NCBI RefSeq assembly: GCF_030505195.1 | Contig: NZ_CP129672.1 | Location: 1,550,001-1,614,000 of the forward strand | Direction: 5' to 3' | Source of the DNA: Comamonas testosteroni | GTDB lineage: Bacteria; Pseudomonadota; Gammaproteobacteria; Burkholderiales; Burkholderiaceae_C | Length of the DNA stretch: 64,000 nucleotides | In this document: positions 38,994 to 46,898 of the stretch, in pieces | Layout: each line of letters opens with the position of its first letter | Position numbering within the stretch: the first letter of the stretch is position 1 | Program-made: the position numbers and the translations under genes | Notes under the pieces: generated by a model | Seen by the model: only the letters and a program-made list of their open reading frames with translations | Told to the model about the DNA's origin: nothing | Databases searched by the model: none

Positions 38994-40166
38994 TCACTGC
39001 GCGGCCGTGGTCGCAACGCCGGCTGCGCCGGCAGGACCGCTGCGGGTGTCCACCGTCACCTGCATGGACAGGCCCACACGCAGCGGGTTCTTGGCCAGCT
39101 CGGCGGCATCCAGCTGAATGCGCACCGGCAGGCGCTGCACCACCTTGATCCAGTTCCCCGTGGCGTTCTGCGCGGGAATGGCCGCAAACGCCGAACCGGA
39201 GCCGCCGCTGAAGCCCAGCACAGTGCCGCTGTACTTCACATCGCTGCCGTACAGATCGGACTGCAGCTGCACGTGCTGGCCCACACGCACCTTGCCCAGC
39301 TGGCCTTCCTTGAAATTGGCATCCACATAGATCTGCTGCACCGGCACCACCGTCATCAGGGGCGCGCCGGCCTGCACGCGCTGCCCGATCTGCACGCTGC
39401 GTTTGGCCACCACGCCATCGATGGGAGCGCGCACCGTGCTGCGATCCAGATCGACCTGTGCCTGGTCGCGACGCGCCTGCGCCAGCTGCACCTCGGGATT
39501 GGTCTCGGCATCCGCCCCCTCGATCAGCGTGGCGTTGACCTGCTTGGCGCCAATGGCGGCCTCGCGGTTGGCCCTGGCCTGGGCCTGGGCGGCCACGGCC
39601 GATGCCTGCTGCGCCTTGGCTGCGGCAAACGCGTTCTGCGCCTGCGTCAGCTCCTCGCCCGAGACCGAACCGCTCTTGGCCAGGGCCTGGCGGCGCTGCA
39701 GGTCGATGGTGGCGCGCGCCATATCGGCCTCGGCCGCCAGCAACTGGGCGGCAGCGCGTTTTTCGTCGGCCTCGCGTGCCGTGACCTGCGCTTTCAGCCC
39801 GCCATCATTGGCCACATAGCCCTTGACGCGGCGCGTGGCACGGGCCAGCTCGGCCTCGGCCTGGGCCAGTGCCAGCCTGGCGTCCGTGGGATCGATGCGC
39901 ACCAGCACATCGCCTTGCTTGACGGCCTGGGTGTCCCTGACCAGCACCTCCAGCACCGTGCCGCCTATGGAGGGCGTGACCTGCGCCACCTCGGCCGCCG
40001 CATAGGCGTTGTCGGTGGAGACGAAGTGGGAGGCATGCAGCCACCAATAGGCGCCGGCGGCCCCACCGGCAAGCAGCACCACACCTGCCAGCGCGGCCAG
40101 CAGCCGGTTGCGGCGCTGTTCGCGCGCAGCAGGATTCGCGTTCACGGAAGAAGCGTTTTCAGTCAT
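38994..40166 (-). CDS. HlyD/EmrA-type membrane fusion protein
   Basis: 390 residues: one N-terminal transmembrane segment (about 20-45), then the split biotinyl-lipoyl domain (GGTVLEVLVRDTQAVKQGDV and APIDGVVAKRSVQIGQRV) flanking a long alpha-helical hairpin rich in Ala/Gln (about 100-230), then beta-barrel domains. It bridges the EmrB-like pump to the outer-membrane channel. Gap to the upstream channel gene is 124 bp; that to the pump gene is 7 bp. Confidence 0.9.
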   Translation of the reverse strand: MTENASSVNANPAAREQRRNRLLAALAGVVLLAGGAAGAYWWLHASHFVSTDNAYAAAEVAQVTPSIGGTVLEVLVRDTQAVKQGDVLVRIDPTDARLALAQAEAELARATRRVKGYVANDGGLKAQVTAREADEKRAAAQLLAAEADMARATIDLQRRQALAKSGSVSGEELTQAQNAFAAAKAQQASAVAAQAQARANREAAIGAKQVNATLIEGADAETNPEVQLAQARRDQAQVDLDRSTVRAPIDGVVAKRSVQIGQRVQAGAPLMTVVPVQQIYVDANFKEGQLGKVRVGQHVQLQSDLYGSDVKYSGTVLGFSGGSGSAFAAIPAQNATGNWIKVVQRLPVRIQLDAAELAKNPLRVGLSMQVTVDTRSGPAGAAGVATTAAQ

Positions 40167-40290
40167 ACAAAACCTTGGAAATATTCATAGGACTTACGCA
40201 AACGGGATTGCAATAACGGTCTGCCTGATCAGACAGTCGTCTTGCCTGAACCCGTTGTGCGCAGGTCGTGATTCAGTTCAGGAAAGCGGC

Positions 40291-41787
40291 TCAGACCTTT
40301 GGCGAGAGCGCATCAGGGGCACCGGCAGACTCGCTCCAGCCACCGCCCAGTGCGCGATGCAGACCGATATCGAGCGTCAGGGCACGCGACTGCACATCGA
40401 CCAGCTGGCGCACGCTGGCCAGCAACTGGTCTTCCGCCGACAGCACATCGAGATAGCGCGCCAGCCCGCCCTCATAGCGGTTGCGCGCCACGCGATGCGC
40501 CTCGGTCGCAGCCGTCACGGCCTGCTGCATGGCCGCCAGTTGCTGCTGCAGCGCTCGCTGGCTGACGGCGTTGTCCGCCACCTCCTGCAAGGCCCGGTTG
40601 AGCGTGCTGCGGTACTGGGCCACGGCCTCGTCATAACGGGCACGCGCGGCACCCAGTTGCGAGCGCAAACGGCCGCCATTGAAGATCGGCAGGCTGACGG
40701 CCGGCCCCACACTGGCGATGCCGGAGCCGCTTCGGGTCAACATGTCCAGGCCCAGCGACTGCACGCCGACAAAGGCGCTGAGGTTCACATCGGGATAGAA
40801 CTCGGCCTGCTGCGATGCCACGCGCGACTCCAGCGCCTGCGCCTGAAGGCGGGCGGCCACCACATCGGGGCGACGGCCCAGCAGATTCGCCGGCAGTTGT
40901 TCAGGCAAGGCCCATTGCTGCTGCCACGGTGATTGCAGGCGTCCGGCATCCAGCTCGATGGCAGCACCACGATCGGGCGCGGCCCCGATCAGCGCTGCAA
41001 TGCTGTTGCGCTGCAAGGCGACCTGCTCCTGCATCTGTGCCAGCTCGGCCTGCGCGGCTGCCAGACGCGCCCTGGCGCTGTGCACGCTGCCCTGGTTTTC
41101 CAGCCCGTTGGCATAGCGCTGCTCAAACAGATCGGCCGTGGTGCGGCGCACCTGCACCGATTGCTCCAGCGTCTGCGCATTGGCGGCCAGGCGCAGCAGC
41201 TGCGCATAGGCCAGGGCCACATTGCTGGACAGCACGAGACGCGCCTGCGCGGCATCGGCCTCGCTCGCTGCCAACTCGCCGGCAGCGGCGGCCACGGCGG
41301 CGCGCTGCTTGCCCCACAGATCCAGCGACCAGCTCAGGTCCAGCGTGGCGCGGCCGTAGTCATTCATGCCGCGCGGCGCGAAGGCCTCTGGCGTCAGATG
41401 GTTGTAGCTGAGCTTGTCCTCGCTGACCGAGGCGCGGGCGGAAAGCTGCGGCGCAGAGGCCGCTTCGCTCACCCCCAGCATGGCCCTGGCCTGCCGCACG
41501 CGGGCTGCGGCGGCGGCCATATCGGGAGCGCCCTCCAGGGCCTGGGCAATCAGCTGATCGAGCTGTGCATCGCCATAGCGCTGCCACCATTGCCGGGTGG
41601 GCCAGTCCATGGGCGGGGCATGGCTTGCAGCCTGCAGAGTCTCGGGCACGGGCTGCGCCAATAGTGCCTTGCCCTCCCATTCGGGAATCTGGGCGCAGGC
41701 TGCCAGAACCGCAGGCAAGCCCAGAACCCACCAGCCATGGCGCCCGGGCCGAATCCTCTGCGCCTCGGCGGCTATGCATTGAGTCAT
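40291..41787 (-). CDS. NodT-family outer-membrane efflux lipoprotein
   Basis: 498 residues. A signal peptide with lipobox VLAAC (about residue 31) precedes two OEP repeats of coiled-coil helices and beta strands (for example DLSWSLDLWGKQRAAVAAA and FNGGRLRSQLGAARARYDEA). It forms the trimeric outer-membrane channel of the efflux system. The start chosen is the ATG of MTQCIAAEAQ; an upstream in-frame ATG adds 20 codons that run through the TetR operator. It is the first gene of the channel-HlyD-EmrB unit, divergent from a TetR gene. Confidence 0.9.
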   Translation of the reverse strand: MTQCIAAEAQRIRPGRHGWWVLGLPAVLAACAQIPEWEGKALLAQPVPETLQAASHAPPMDWPTRQWWQRYGDAQLDQLIAQALEGAPDMAAAAARVRQARAMLGVSEAASAPQLSARASVSEDKLSYNHLTPEAFAPRGMNDYGRATLDLSWSLDLWGKQRAAVAAAAGELAASEADAAQARLVLSSNVALAYAQLLRLAANAQTLEQSVQVRRTTADLFEQRYANGLENQGSVHSARARLAAAQAELAQMQEQVALQRNSIAALIGAAPDRGAAIELDAGRLQSPWQQQWALPEQLPANLLGRRPDVVAARLQAQALESRVASQQAEFYPDVNLSAFVGVQSLGLDMLTRSGSGIASVGPAVSLPIFNGGRLRSQLGAARARYDEAVAQYRSTLNRALQEVADNAVSQRALQQQLAAMQQAVTAATEAHRVARNRYEGGLARYLDVLSAEDQLLASVRQLVDVQSRALTLDIGLHRALGGGWSESAGAPDALSPKV

Positions 41788-41805
41788 GAAATACTTTAAT
41801 AATGA

Positions 41806-41820
41806 ACTGTACGGTACAGT
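41806..41820. promoter_or_regulatory. Palindromic operator in the efflux/TetR intergenic region
   Basis: ACTGTAC-G-GTACAGT is a perfect 15-bp palindrome, 19 bp upstream of the channel ATG and 74 bp upstream of the TetR ATG. Position and symmetry fit the binding site of the divergent TetR repressor. Binding is inferred. Confidence 0.65.
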
Positions 41821-41893
41821 ATATGTTTCCAGCGTTCGAGATCGCAAGCGCTACACTGAAAGACATCACAACCGACCCAGGACATTTCGCCCC

Positions 41894-42541
41894 ATGCGCA
41901 CCAAAACGGAAGAAAAGCGACAGGCCATCATTGACGTTGCAGCGGCCACCTTTGGCGAACTGGGCTTTGAGCGCACTTCCATGTCCGAGATCTGCACCCG
42001 GCTGGGCGGCTCCAAGGCCACGCTCTACAACTACTTTGCGTCCAAGGAAGCGCTGTTTCTGGAGGTGATGTTTCAGGCCTCCGAAGCCGACTTCCAGAAC
42101 ACCATGCTGGCGCTGCAGACAGGCAATGACGATGCGGCGCAGACACTGCGCAACTTTGGCCAGCGTTTCCTGGGTCTGCTGTATTCGCCGGAGGTGATGG
42201 CCGTGCGCCGCCTGCTGGTCTGCGAAGGCGGGCGCTCCAATATCGGCCAGCGCTGCTGGGACATGGGGCCGGCGCGTGGCAATGCCGCCATCAATGCCTT
42301 TTTGCAGCAGGGCATAGAGCGCCGGCTGCTGCGCCGCGCCGATACCGAGGTCATGCGCCATCATCTGCTGGCGCTGCTGGAGGCCGAGCTGCTGCCTCGC
42401 TTCATGTTCCAGCACCTGCCCGCCCCTACGGCGCAGGAGATTGCCCTGTGCACCGAGCGCGCCGTGGATGCCTTCATGCGGGCCTATGGCACACCAGGCG
42501 ACACGCACAGCGAAAGCGCCCCTATAAGAAAATCCTTATAA
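41894..42541 (+). CDS. TetR/AcrR-family repressor of the efflux operon
   Basis: 215 residues with an N-terminal TetR helix-turn-helix (about 10-55: AIIDVAAATFGELGFERTSM then RLGGSKATLYNYFASKEALF). The C-terminal ligand-binding domain matches the AefR-like type. The ATG at MRTKTEEKRQ is preferred over an upstream in-frame ATG that would place translation across the palindrome. It is divergent from the efflux operon and most probably represses it and itself through the 41806-41820 palindrome, with release by an exported drug. Confidence 0.9.
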   Translation: MRTKTEEKRQAIIDVAAATFGELGFERTSMSEICTRLGGSKATLYNYFASKEALFLEVMFQASEADFQNTMLALQTGNDDAAQTLRNFGQRFLGLLYSPEVMAVRRLLVCEGGRSNIGQRCWDMGPARGNAAINAFLQQGIERRLLRRADTEVMRHHLLALLEAELLPRFMFQHLPAPTAQEIALCTERAVDAFMRAYGTPGDTHSESAPIRKSL

Positions 42542-42597
42542 CCCTCATAACAATACAGGGACATACGATTTGCGCCAGCGCCGTATAGAATCAATCA

Positions 42598-42631
42598 CCG
42601 GGCCCAAGTTTTTTGAGGTCCGGTTTTTTTT
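42598..42631 (+). terminator. Terminator-like hairpin between the TetR gene and guaC
   Basis: CCGGGCC and GGTCCGG form a 7-bp stem (one G-U) with a 12-base loop, followed by eight T. It lies 57 bp after the TetR stop and 110 bp before the guaC ATG. It most simply ends the TetR transcript; attenuation of guaC is the other reading. Confidence 0.65.
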
Positions 42632-42740
42632 GTCTGCTGCATGCCGGCACTGCCAAAAACCGGGCTCCAAGCCAAGCGCCTATCCTTGAAAATTGAGGTG
42701 GGTGAGATTCCCGCCGTGACCTTTTCCGGAGCTTGGAACC

Positions 42741-43718
42741 ATGGAAATCTTCGACTACGACAACATTCTTCTGCTTCCCCGCATCTGCCGCGTGGAAAGC
42801 CGTTCGGAATGTGACACCAGCGTCGTGCTGGGCAACCGCAGCTTCAAGCTGCCTGTGGTGCCCGCCAACATGAAGACGGTGGTGGACGAGAAGATCTGCA
42901 CCTATCTGGCACAAAACGGTTTCTTCTATGTGATGCACCGTTTTGACATCGACAACGTGGCCTTCACCAAGGAGATGCAGTCCCAGGGACTGTTTGCCTC
43001 CATCTCTCTGGGTGTCAAGCAGCCGGACTACGAGACGGTGGACCGCTTCGTGGCCGACGGCATCTGCCCCGAATACATCACCATCGACATTGCCCACGGC
43101 CATGCTGAGAGCGTGAAGAACATGATTGCCTACATCAAGGCCAAGATCCCTGCGGCCTTCGTGATTGCCGGCAACGTCGCCACGCCCGAGGCTGTGATCG
43201 ACCTGGAAAACTGGGGCGCGGACGCCACCAAGGTCGGCGTGGGCCCCGGCAAGGTTTGCATCACCAAGCTCAAGACCGGCTTCGGCACGGGCGGCTGGCA
43301 GTTGTCGGCGCTCAAGTGGTGCGCCCGCGTGGCCACCAAGCCCATCATCGCCGACGGCGGCATCCGCAGCCACGGCGATATCGCCAAGAGCATCCGTTTC
43401 GGTGCCACCATGGTGATGATCGGCTCCCTGTTTGCGGGCCATGAAGAGTCGCCCGGCAAGACCGTGGAAGTCGACGGCCAGTTGTTCAAGGAATACTACG
43501 GCTCGGCCTCCGACTTCAACAAGGGCGAGTACAAGCATGTGGAAGGCAAGCGCATTCTGGAGCCCGTCAAGGGCCCGCTGATGAACACGCTGGTCGAGAT
43601 GCAGCAGGACGTGCAGTCCTCCATCAGCTACGCAGGCGGCACCAAGCTCATGGACATCCGCAAGGTCAACTACGTCATCCTCGGCGGCGACAACGCCGGC
43701 GAGCATCTGCTGATGTAG
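42741..43718 (+). CDS. guaC: GMP reductase
   Basis: 325 residues, the length of the shorter GuaC class. It is an IMPDH-fold TIM barrel without CBS domains, which separates it from IMP dehydrogenase. The catalytic loop [13 protein letters not shown] holds Cys173, and the phosphate-binding region [20 protein letters not shown] is intact. It converts GMP to IMP plus ammonia with NADPH, allowing adenine nucleotides to be made from guanine. A GGAG element lies about 10 bp before the ATG. It is monocistronic with a terminator downstream. Confidence 0.93.
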   Translation: MEIFDYDNILLLPRICRVESRSECDTSVVLGNRSFKLPVVPANMKTVVDEKICTYLAQNGFFYVMHRFDIDNVAFTKEMQSQGLFASISLGVKQPDYETVDRFVADGICPEYITIDIAHGHAESVKNMIAYIKAKIPAAFVIAGNVATPEAVIDLENWGADATKVGVGPGKVCITKLKTGFGTGGWQLSALKWCARVATKPIIADGGIRSHGDIAKSIRFGATMVMIGSLFAGHEESPGKTVEVDGQLFKEYYGSASDFNKGEYKHVEGKRILEPVKGPLMNTLVEMQQDVQSSISYAGGTKLMDIRKVNYVILGGDNAGEHLLM

Positions 43719-43768
43719 GCCGCTAGGCGCGACTCACCAGCGCGAAGGTGAACCTCCAAAAAAAGCAT

Positions 43769-43797
43769 CAAGGGCAGCTCAGGCTGCCCTTGTTGTT
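43769..43797 (+). terminator. Terminator of guaC
   Basis: CAAGGGCAGC and GCTGCCCTTG form a perfect 10-bp stem with a TCAG loop, followed by TTGTTT. It begins about 50 bp after the guaC stop. Confidence 0.8.
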
Positions 43798-43916
43798 TCT
43801 GGCGTTCCTGGTTCTGCATCCCGCGCGCACAACTGATCTGTGATCATGGCTTCGATTGCGGCCTTCGTCAGGGCTTAGCATGTCGTCATTCATCAGAACT
43901 CCAGGGAGACAACGCC

Positions 43917-44795
43917 ATGAACACTTTGAAGATCGCAGTTCTGGGCACGGGCATGATGGGCCTGCCCATGGCTCGCCGCCTGGCCCGGGCCGGCCATGAA
44001 GTCCATGTCTGGAACCGCACCCGCGCCAAGGCCGAGCCGCTGGCTGCCGATGGCGCGAGCATCCACGACAGCGCGGCAGATGCCGTGCGCGGCGTGGACT
44101 TTGCCGTGAGCCTGCTGGAGAGCGGCGCCATCGTGGGCGAAGTGCTGTTCGAGCTGGGGGTTGCCGAAGCCCTGCCCAAGGGCTCGCTGTTCATCGACAT
44201 GGCCTCCATCCAGCCACGCGAGGCGCGCGAACATGCCGGCAAGCTTGCCGCGCTGGGCGTGCGCCATCTGGATGCCCCCGTCTCGGGCGGCACGCTGGGA
44301 GCCGAAGCCGGCACGCTGGCCATCATGGCCGGCGGCGACGTTGCGGATTTCGAACACGCCCTGCCCGTCTTTGCGGCGCTGGGCCGTGCCACCCATGTAG
44401 GCCCGCATGGCGCAGGCCAGCTGGCGAAACTGGCCAACCAGATGATCGTGGGCATCACCATCGGTGCCGTGGCCGAAGCCCTGCTGCTGGCCGAGCGCGG
44501 CGGTGCCGACCCGGCCAAGGTCCGCGAAGCCATCTCCGGCGGCTTTGCCGACAGCCGCATCCTGCAAGTGCATGGCGAACGCATGGTCAAGCACGACTTT
44601 GCGCCACGCGGGCGCATGACGGTGCAGCTCAAGGACATGCGCAATGCCATCGCCACGGCCGAGGAAGTCGGCTTTGACGCGCCCATCACCGGCCTGCTGG
44701 AGCAGCTCTATGCCGAGGGCGTGAAAAACGGCCTGGGCGAGCTGGACCAGGCGGGCCTGTTCGTCGAATTGCAACGCCGCAATGCACTGGATTAA
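43917..44795 (+). CDS. NAD(P)-dependent beta-hydroxyacid dehydrogenase (3-hydroxyisobutyrate/tartronate semialdehyde reductase family)
   Basis: 292 residues. The N-terminal Rossmann domain starts with VLGTGMMGLPMARRLARAGH (GxGxxG). The substrate signature DAPVSGGTLGAEAGTLAIM and catalytic Lys in GAGQLAKLANQMIVG follow, then the all-helical C-terminal domain. The family reduces semialdehydes or oxidises 3-hydroxy acids; the exact substrate is open. A GGGAG Shine-Dalgarno lies 8 bp upstream of the ATG. The gene stands alone, between guaC and the tRNA array. Confidence 0.87.
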   Translation: MNTLKIAVLGTGMMGLPMARRLARAGHEVHVWNRTRAKAEPLAADGASIHDSAADAVRGVDFAVSLLESGAIVGEVLFELGVAEALPKGSLFIDMASIQPREAREHAGKLAALGVRHLDAPVSGGTLGAEAGTLAIMAGGDVADFEHALPVFAALGRATHVGPHGAGQLAKLANQMIVGITIGAVAEALLLAERGGADPAKVREAISGGFADSRILQVHGERMVKHDFAPRGRMTVQLKDMRNAIATAEEVGFDAPITGLLEQLYAEGVKNGLGELDQAGLFVELQRRNALD

Positions 44796-44874
44796 AAAAA
44801 CCTGCGGGTTTTCCTGCAAGCCCTCCAGAATTAGCGCATAATTGCGGTCTCGCTTGCAGCGCAGGCGTTGTGTG

Positions 44875-44950
44875 GGGCTCTTAGCTCAGCTGGTAGAGCA
44901 GCGGACTCTTAATCCGTTGGTCGAGTGTTCGAATCACTCAGGGCCCACCA
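44875..44950 (+). tRNA. tRNA-Lys(CTT), copy 1
   Basis: 76 bases with encoded CCA. Acceptor GGGCTCT pairs with AGGGCCC; the anticodon loop is CTCTTAA, giving CTT (reads AAG). The D loop has CAGCTGG where copies 2-4 have CAGTTGG. It is the first of four tandem copies and so must lie next to the promoter. Confidence 0.96.
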
Positions 44951-44999
44951 AATTTCTTCAGTCTGATTCTTCAGATTGATCCTCCGGATTTACTCCGGC

Positions 45000-45075
45000 G
45001 GGCTCTTAGCTCAGTTGGTAGAGCAGCGGACTCTTAATCCGTTGGTCGAGTGTTCGAATCACTCAGGGCCCACCA
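45000..45075 (+). tRNA. tRNA-Lys(CTT), copy 2
   Basis: Identical to copies 3 and 4, with one base different from copy 1 in the D loop; anticodon CTT, encoded CCA. It starts exactly 125 bp after copy 1. Confidence 0.96.
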
Positions 45076-45124
45076 AAAATTTATTCAGTCTGATTCTTCA
45101 GGTTGATCCTCCGGTTTATCCGGC

Positions 45125-45200
45125 GGGCTCTTAGCTCAGTTGGTAGAGCAGCGGACTCTTAATCCGTTGGTCGAGTGTTCGAATCACTCAGGGCCCACCA
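45125..45200 (+). tRNA. tRNA-Lys(CTT), copy 3
   Basis: Same sequence as copy 2; anticodon CTT, encoded CCA. It starts exactly 125 bp after copy 2. The 49-bp spacer before it closely resembles the other two spacers. Confidence 0.96.
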
Positions 45201-45249
45201 AAAATTTATCCGGTCTGATGTTTCAGATCGATCCTCCGGTTTATCCGGC

Positions 45250-45325
45250 GGGCTCTTAGCTCAGTTGGTAGAGCAGCGGACTCTTAATCCGTTGGTCGAG
45301 TGTTCGAATCACTCAGGGCCCACCA
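45250..45325 (+). tRNA. tRNA-Lys(CTT), copy 4
   Basis: Same sequence as copies 2 and 3; anticodon CTT, encoded CCA. It starts exactly 125 bp after copy 3 and is followed within 8 bp by a strong terminator that ends the array. Confidence 0.96.
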
Positions 45326-45332
45326 AAATTTC

Positions 45333-45367
45333 AAAAGCCAAAGTCCTCAGGGACTTTGGCTTTTTTT
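45333..45367 (+). terminator. Terminator of the tRNA-Lys array
   Basis: AAAAGCCAAAGTCC and GGACTTTGGCTTTT form a perfect 14-bp stem with a TCAG loop, ending in a T-run. It sits directly after the fourth tRNA. Confidence 0.93.
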
Positions 45368-45485
45368 GTTTGCCGCTTCCAAATGCGGCCGCATCTGCAA
45401 AAGCATGGGCGCCGACATCGCAGCCGCGCCATATCAGGCATCATGCAGACATCCCCGGGCCGCATCGGCCCACCCAAGACTCAAT

Positions 45486-46718
45486 ATGCAAAACGACCTC
45501 TCCACGTTCTGGCGCGGACCGCGCTGGACTCTGGCCATGCTGCTTGCCATTCTCGGCATGCTGGGCCCGTTCTCGGTTGACACCTATATTCCCGCCTTCT
45601 CGGGCATTGCCAAGGCATTGGGCGCAACCCCGGTAGAAATGCAGCAGACCCTGTCTGCCTACCTGCTGGGCTTTGCCTTCATGAACCTGTTTCATGGCGC
45701 TCTGGCCGACAGCTTCGGGCGCCGCCCCGTCATCCTCTGGGGACTGGTGATGTTCACCATCGCCTCGGCCGGCTGCGCGCTGTCGCAGAACATCACCCAA
45801 CTGGTGATCTTCCGCACGCTGCAGGGCCTGTCCACCGGCGCCGGCATCGTGGTCTCGCGCGCCATCGTGCGCGACATCTTTCCGCCGACCCAGGCCCAGG
45901 GCGTGATGGCGCAGATCACCATCTTCTTCGGCGTGGCACCGGCGCTGGCTCCCGTGATCGGCGGCTGGCTGTTCGTGCACCTGAGCTGGCAGGCCGTGTT
46001 CTGGTTTCTGACCATCGTGGGCGTGCTGCTCTGGCTCATCAACATGAAGTTTCTGCCCGAATCGCTGCCACCCCAAAAGCGCCAGCCTTTCCAGTTCAGA
46101 CCGCTGATGCAGGGCTATGGCATCTTGCTCACCGATCCGCGCTTTCTGCTGCTGGCCCTGGCCAGCGGCATTCCGTTCAACGGCATGTTTCTCTATCTGC
46201 TGTCGGCGCCGGCTTTTCTGGGCGATATCTTGCAGCTTGAGCCCACGCAGTTCTTCTGGTTCTTCATCGCCACCATCGGCGGCATCATGGCCGGCAGCTG
46301 GACCAGCGGCCGGCTGGCCGGACGCATCCCGCCCAAGCGCCAGATCCGGCACGGCTTTCTGGTGATGTGCGTGACCTCCATCATCAATCTGGTGGCCAAT
46401 CTGATCTGGCCCGCGCATGTGAGCTGGGCCTTGATTCCCATCAGCCTGTTCGCCTACGGCTGGGCGCTGATGGTGCCCGTGGTGACGCTGCTGGTGCTGG
46501 ACATCCACCCTGCGCGGCGCGGCCTGGCCTCTTCCCTGCAGGCCGTGGTGGGCTCGGTGGCCAACGGCTTTGTGGCCGGCGTGATTGCGCCGCTGGTCAT
46601 GCATTCGGCCGCACTGCTGGCCACGGGCTCGATTTTGATGATGCTGATCGGTCTGGTCGCCTGGATCTATCTGCACCACCACTGGCCGGACATCGGCCGC
46701 CATGCCTCTGAACATTAA
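45486..46718 (+). CDS. Bcr/CflA-family multidrug efflux MFS transporter
   Basis: 410 residues with 12 transmembrane helices. DHA1 features are FSVDTYIPAFSGIAKALGA in helix 1, the motif A loop GALADSFGRRPVIL, and LQGLSTGAGIVVSRAIVRDI with motif C-like helices after it. The start is the ATG of MQNDLSTFWR; the frame is open back into the fourth tRNA, which cannot be coding. It is an inner-membrane proton-drug antiporter; Bcr relatives export bicyclomycin, sulfonamides or dipeptides. Confidence 0.9.
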   Translation: MQNDLSTFWRGPRWTLAMLLAILGMLGPFSVDTYIPAFSGIAKALGATPVEMQQTLSAYLLGFAFMNLFHGALADSFGRRPVILWGLVMFTIASAGCALSQNITQLVIFRTLQGLSTGAGIVVSRAIVRDIFPPTQAQGVMAQITIFFGVAPALAPVIGGWLFVHLSWQAVFWFLTIVGVLLWLINMKFLPESLPPQKRQPFQFRPLMQGYGILLTDPRFLLLALASGIPFNGMFLYLLSAPAFLGDILQLEPTQFFWFFIATIGGIMAGSWTSGRLAGRIPPKRQIRHGFLVMCVTSIINLVANLIWPAHVSWALIPISLFAYGWALMVPVVTLLVLDIHPARRGLASSLQAVVGSVANGFVAGVIAPLVMHSAALLATGSILMMLIGLVAWIYLHHHWPDIGRHASEH

Positions 46719-46724
46719 AAAAAG

Positions 46725-46802
46725 GAGCTGCTACCGCACGCTATTCATAGATTTCAGATTTAAAAGTATCTGAAATCATTGAATAACATACGCTAGCAGC
46801 TC
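46725..46802. repeat. Intergenic palindromic repeat, copy B
   Basis: Outer arms GAGCTGCTA/TAGCAGCTC (46725-46733 with 46794-46802) and inner arms of 17 bases at 46743-46759 and 46768-46784 that pair with two mismatches; the loop is TTAAAAGT. It lies just after the Bcr/CflA stop, before the shared terminator. Confidence 0.8.
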
Positions 46803-46838
46803 ACTTTTTAAGCAAGATTCCAGCCCCGCACGGGCAAC

Positions 46839-46868
46839 AAAAAGCCGGCTTCAGGAGCCGGCTTTTTT
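46839..46868. terminator. Bidirectional terminator between the Bcr/CflA and DEAD-box genes
   Basis: AAAAAGCCGGCT and AGCCGGCTTTTT form a perfect 12-bp stem with a five-base loop and T-runs on both strands; the genes are convergent. Confidence 0.9.
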
Positions 46869-46898
46869 CATGCTTCGGGCCGCAGCCCGAATCAGCGA

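Noticed and set aside
44875..45325. CRISPR-like repeat/spacer pattern (76-bp repeats, 49-bp spacers)
   Set aside because: The repeats fold as complete tRNA-Lys with encoded CCA, and the spacers are near-identical instead of unique.
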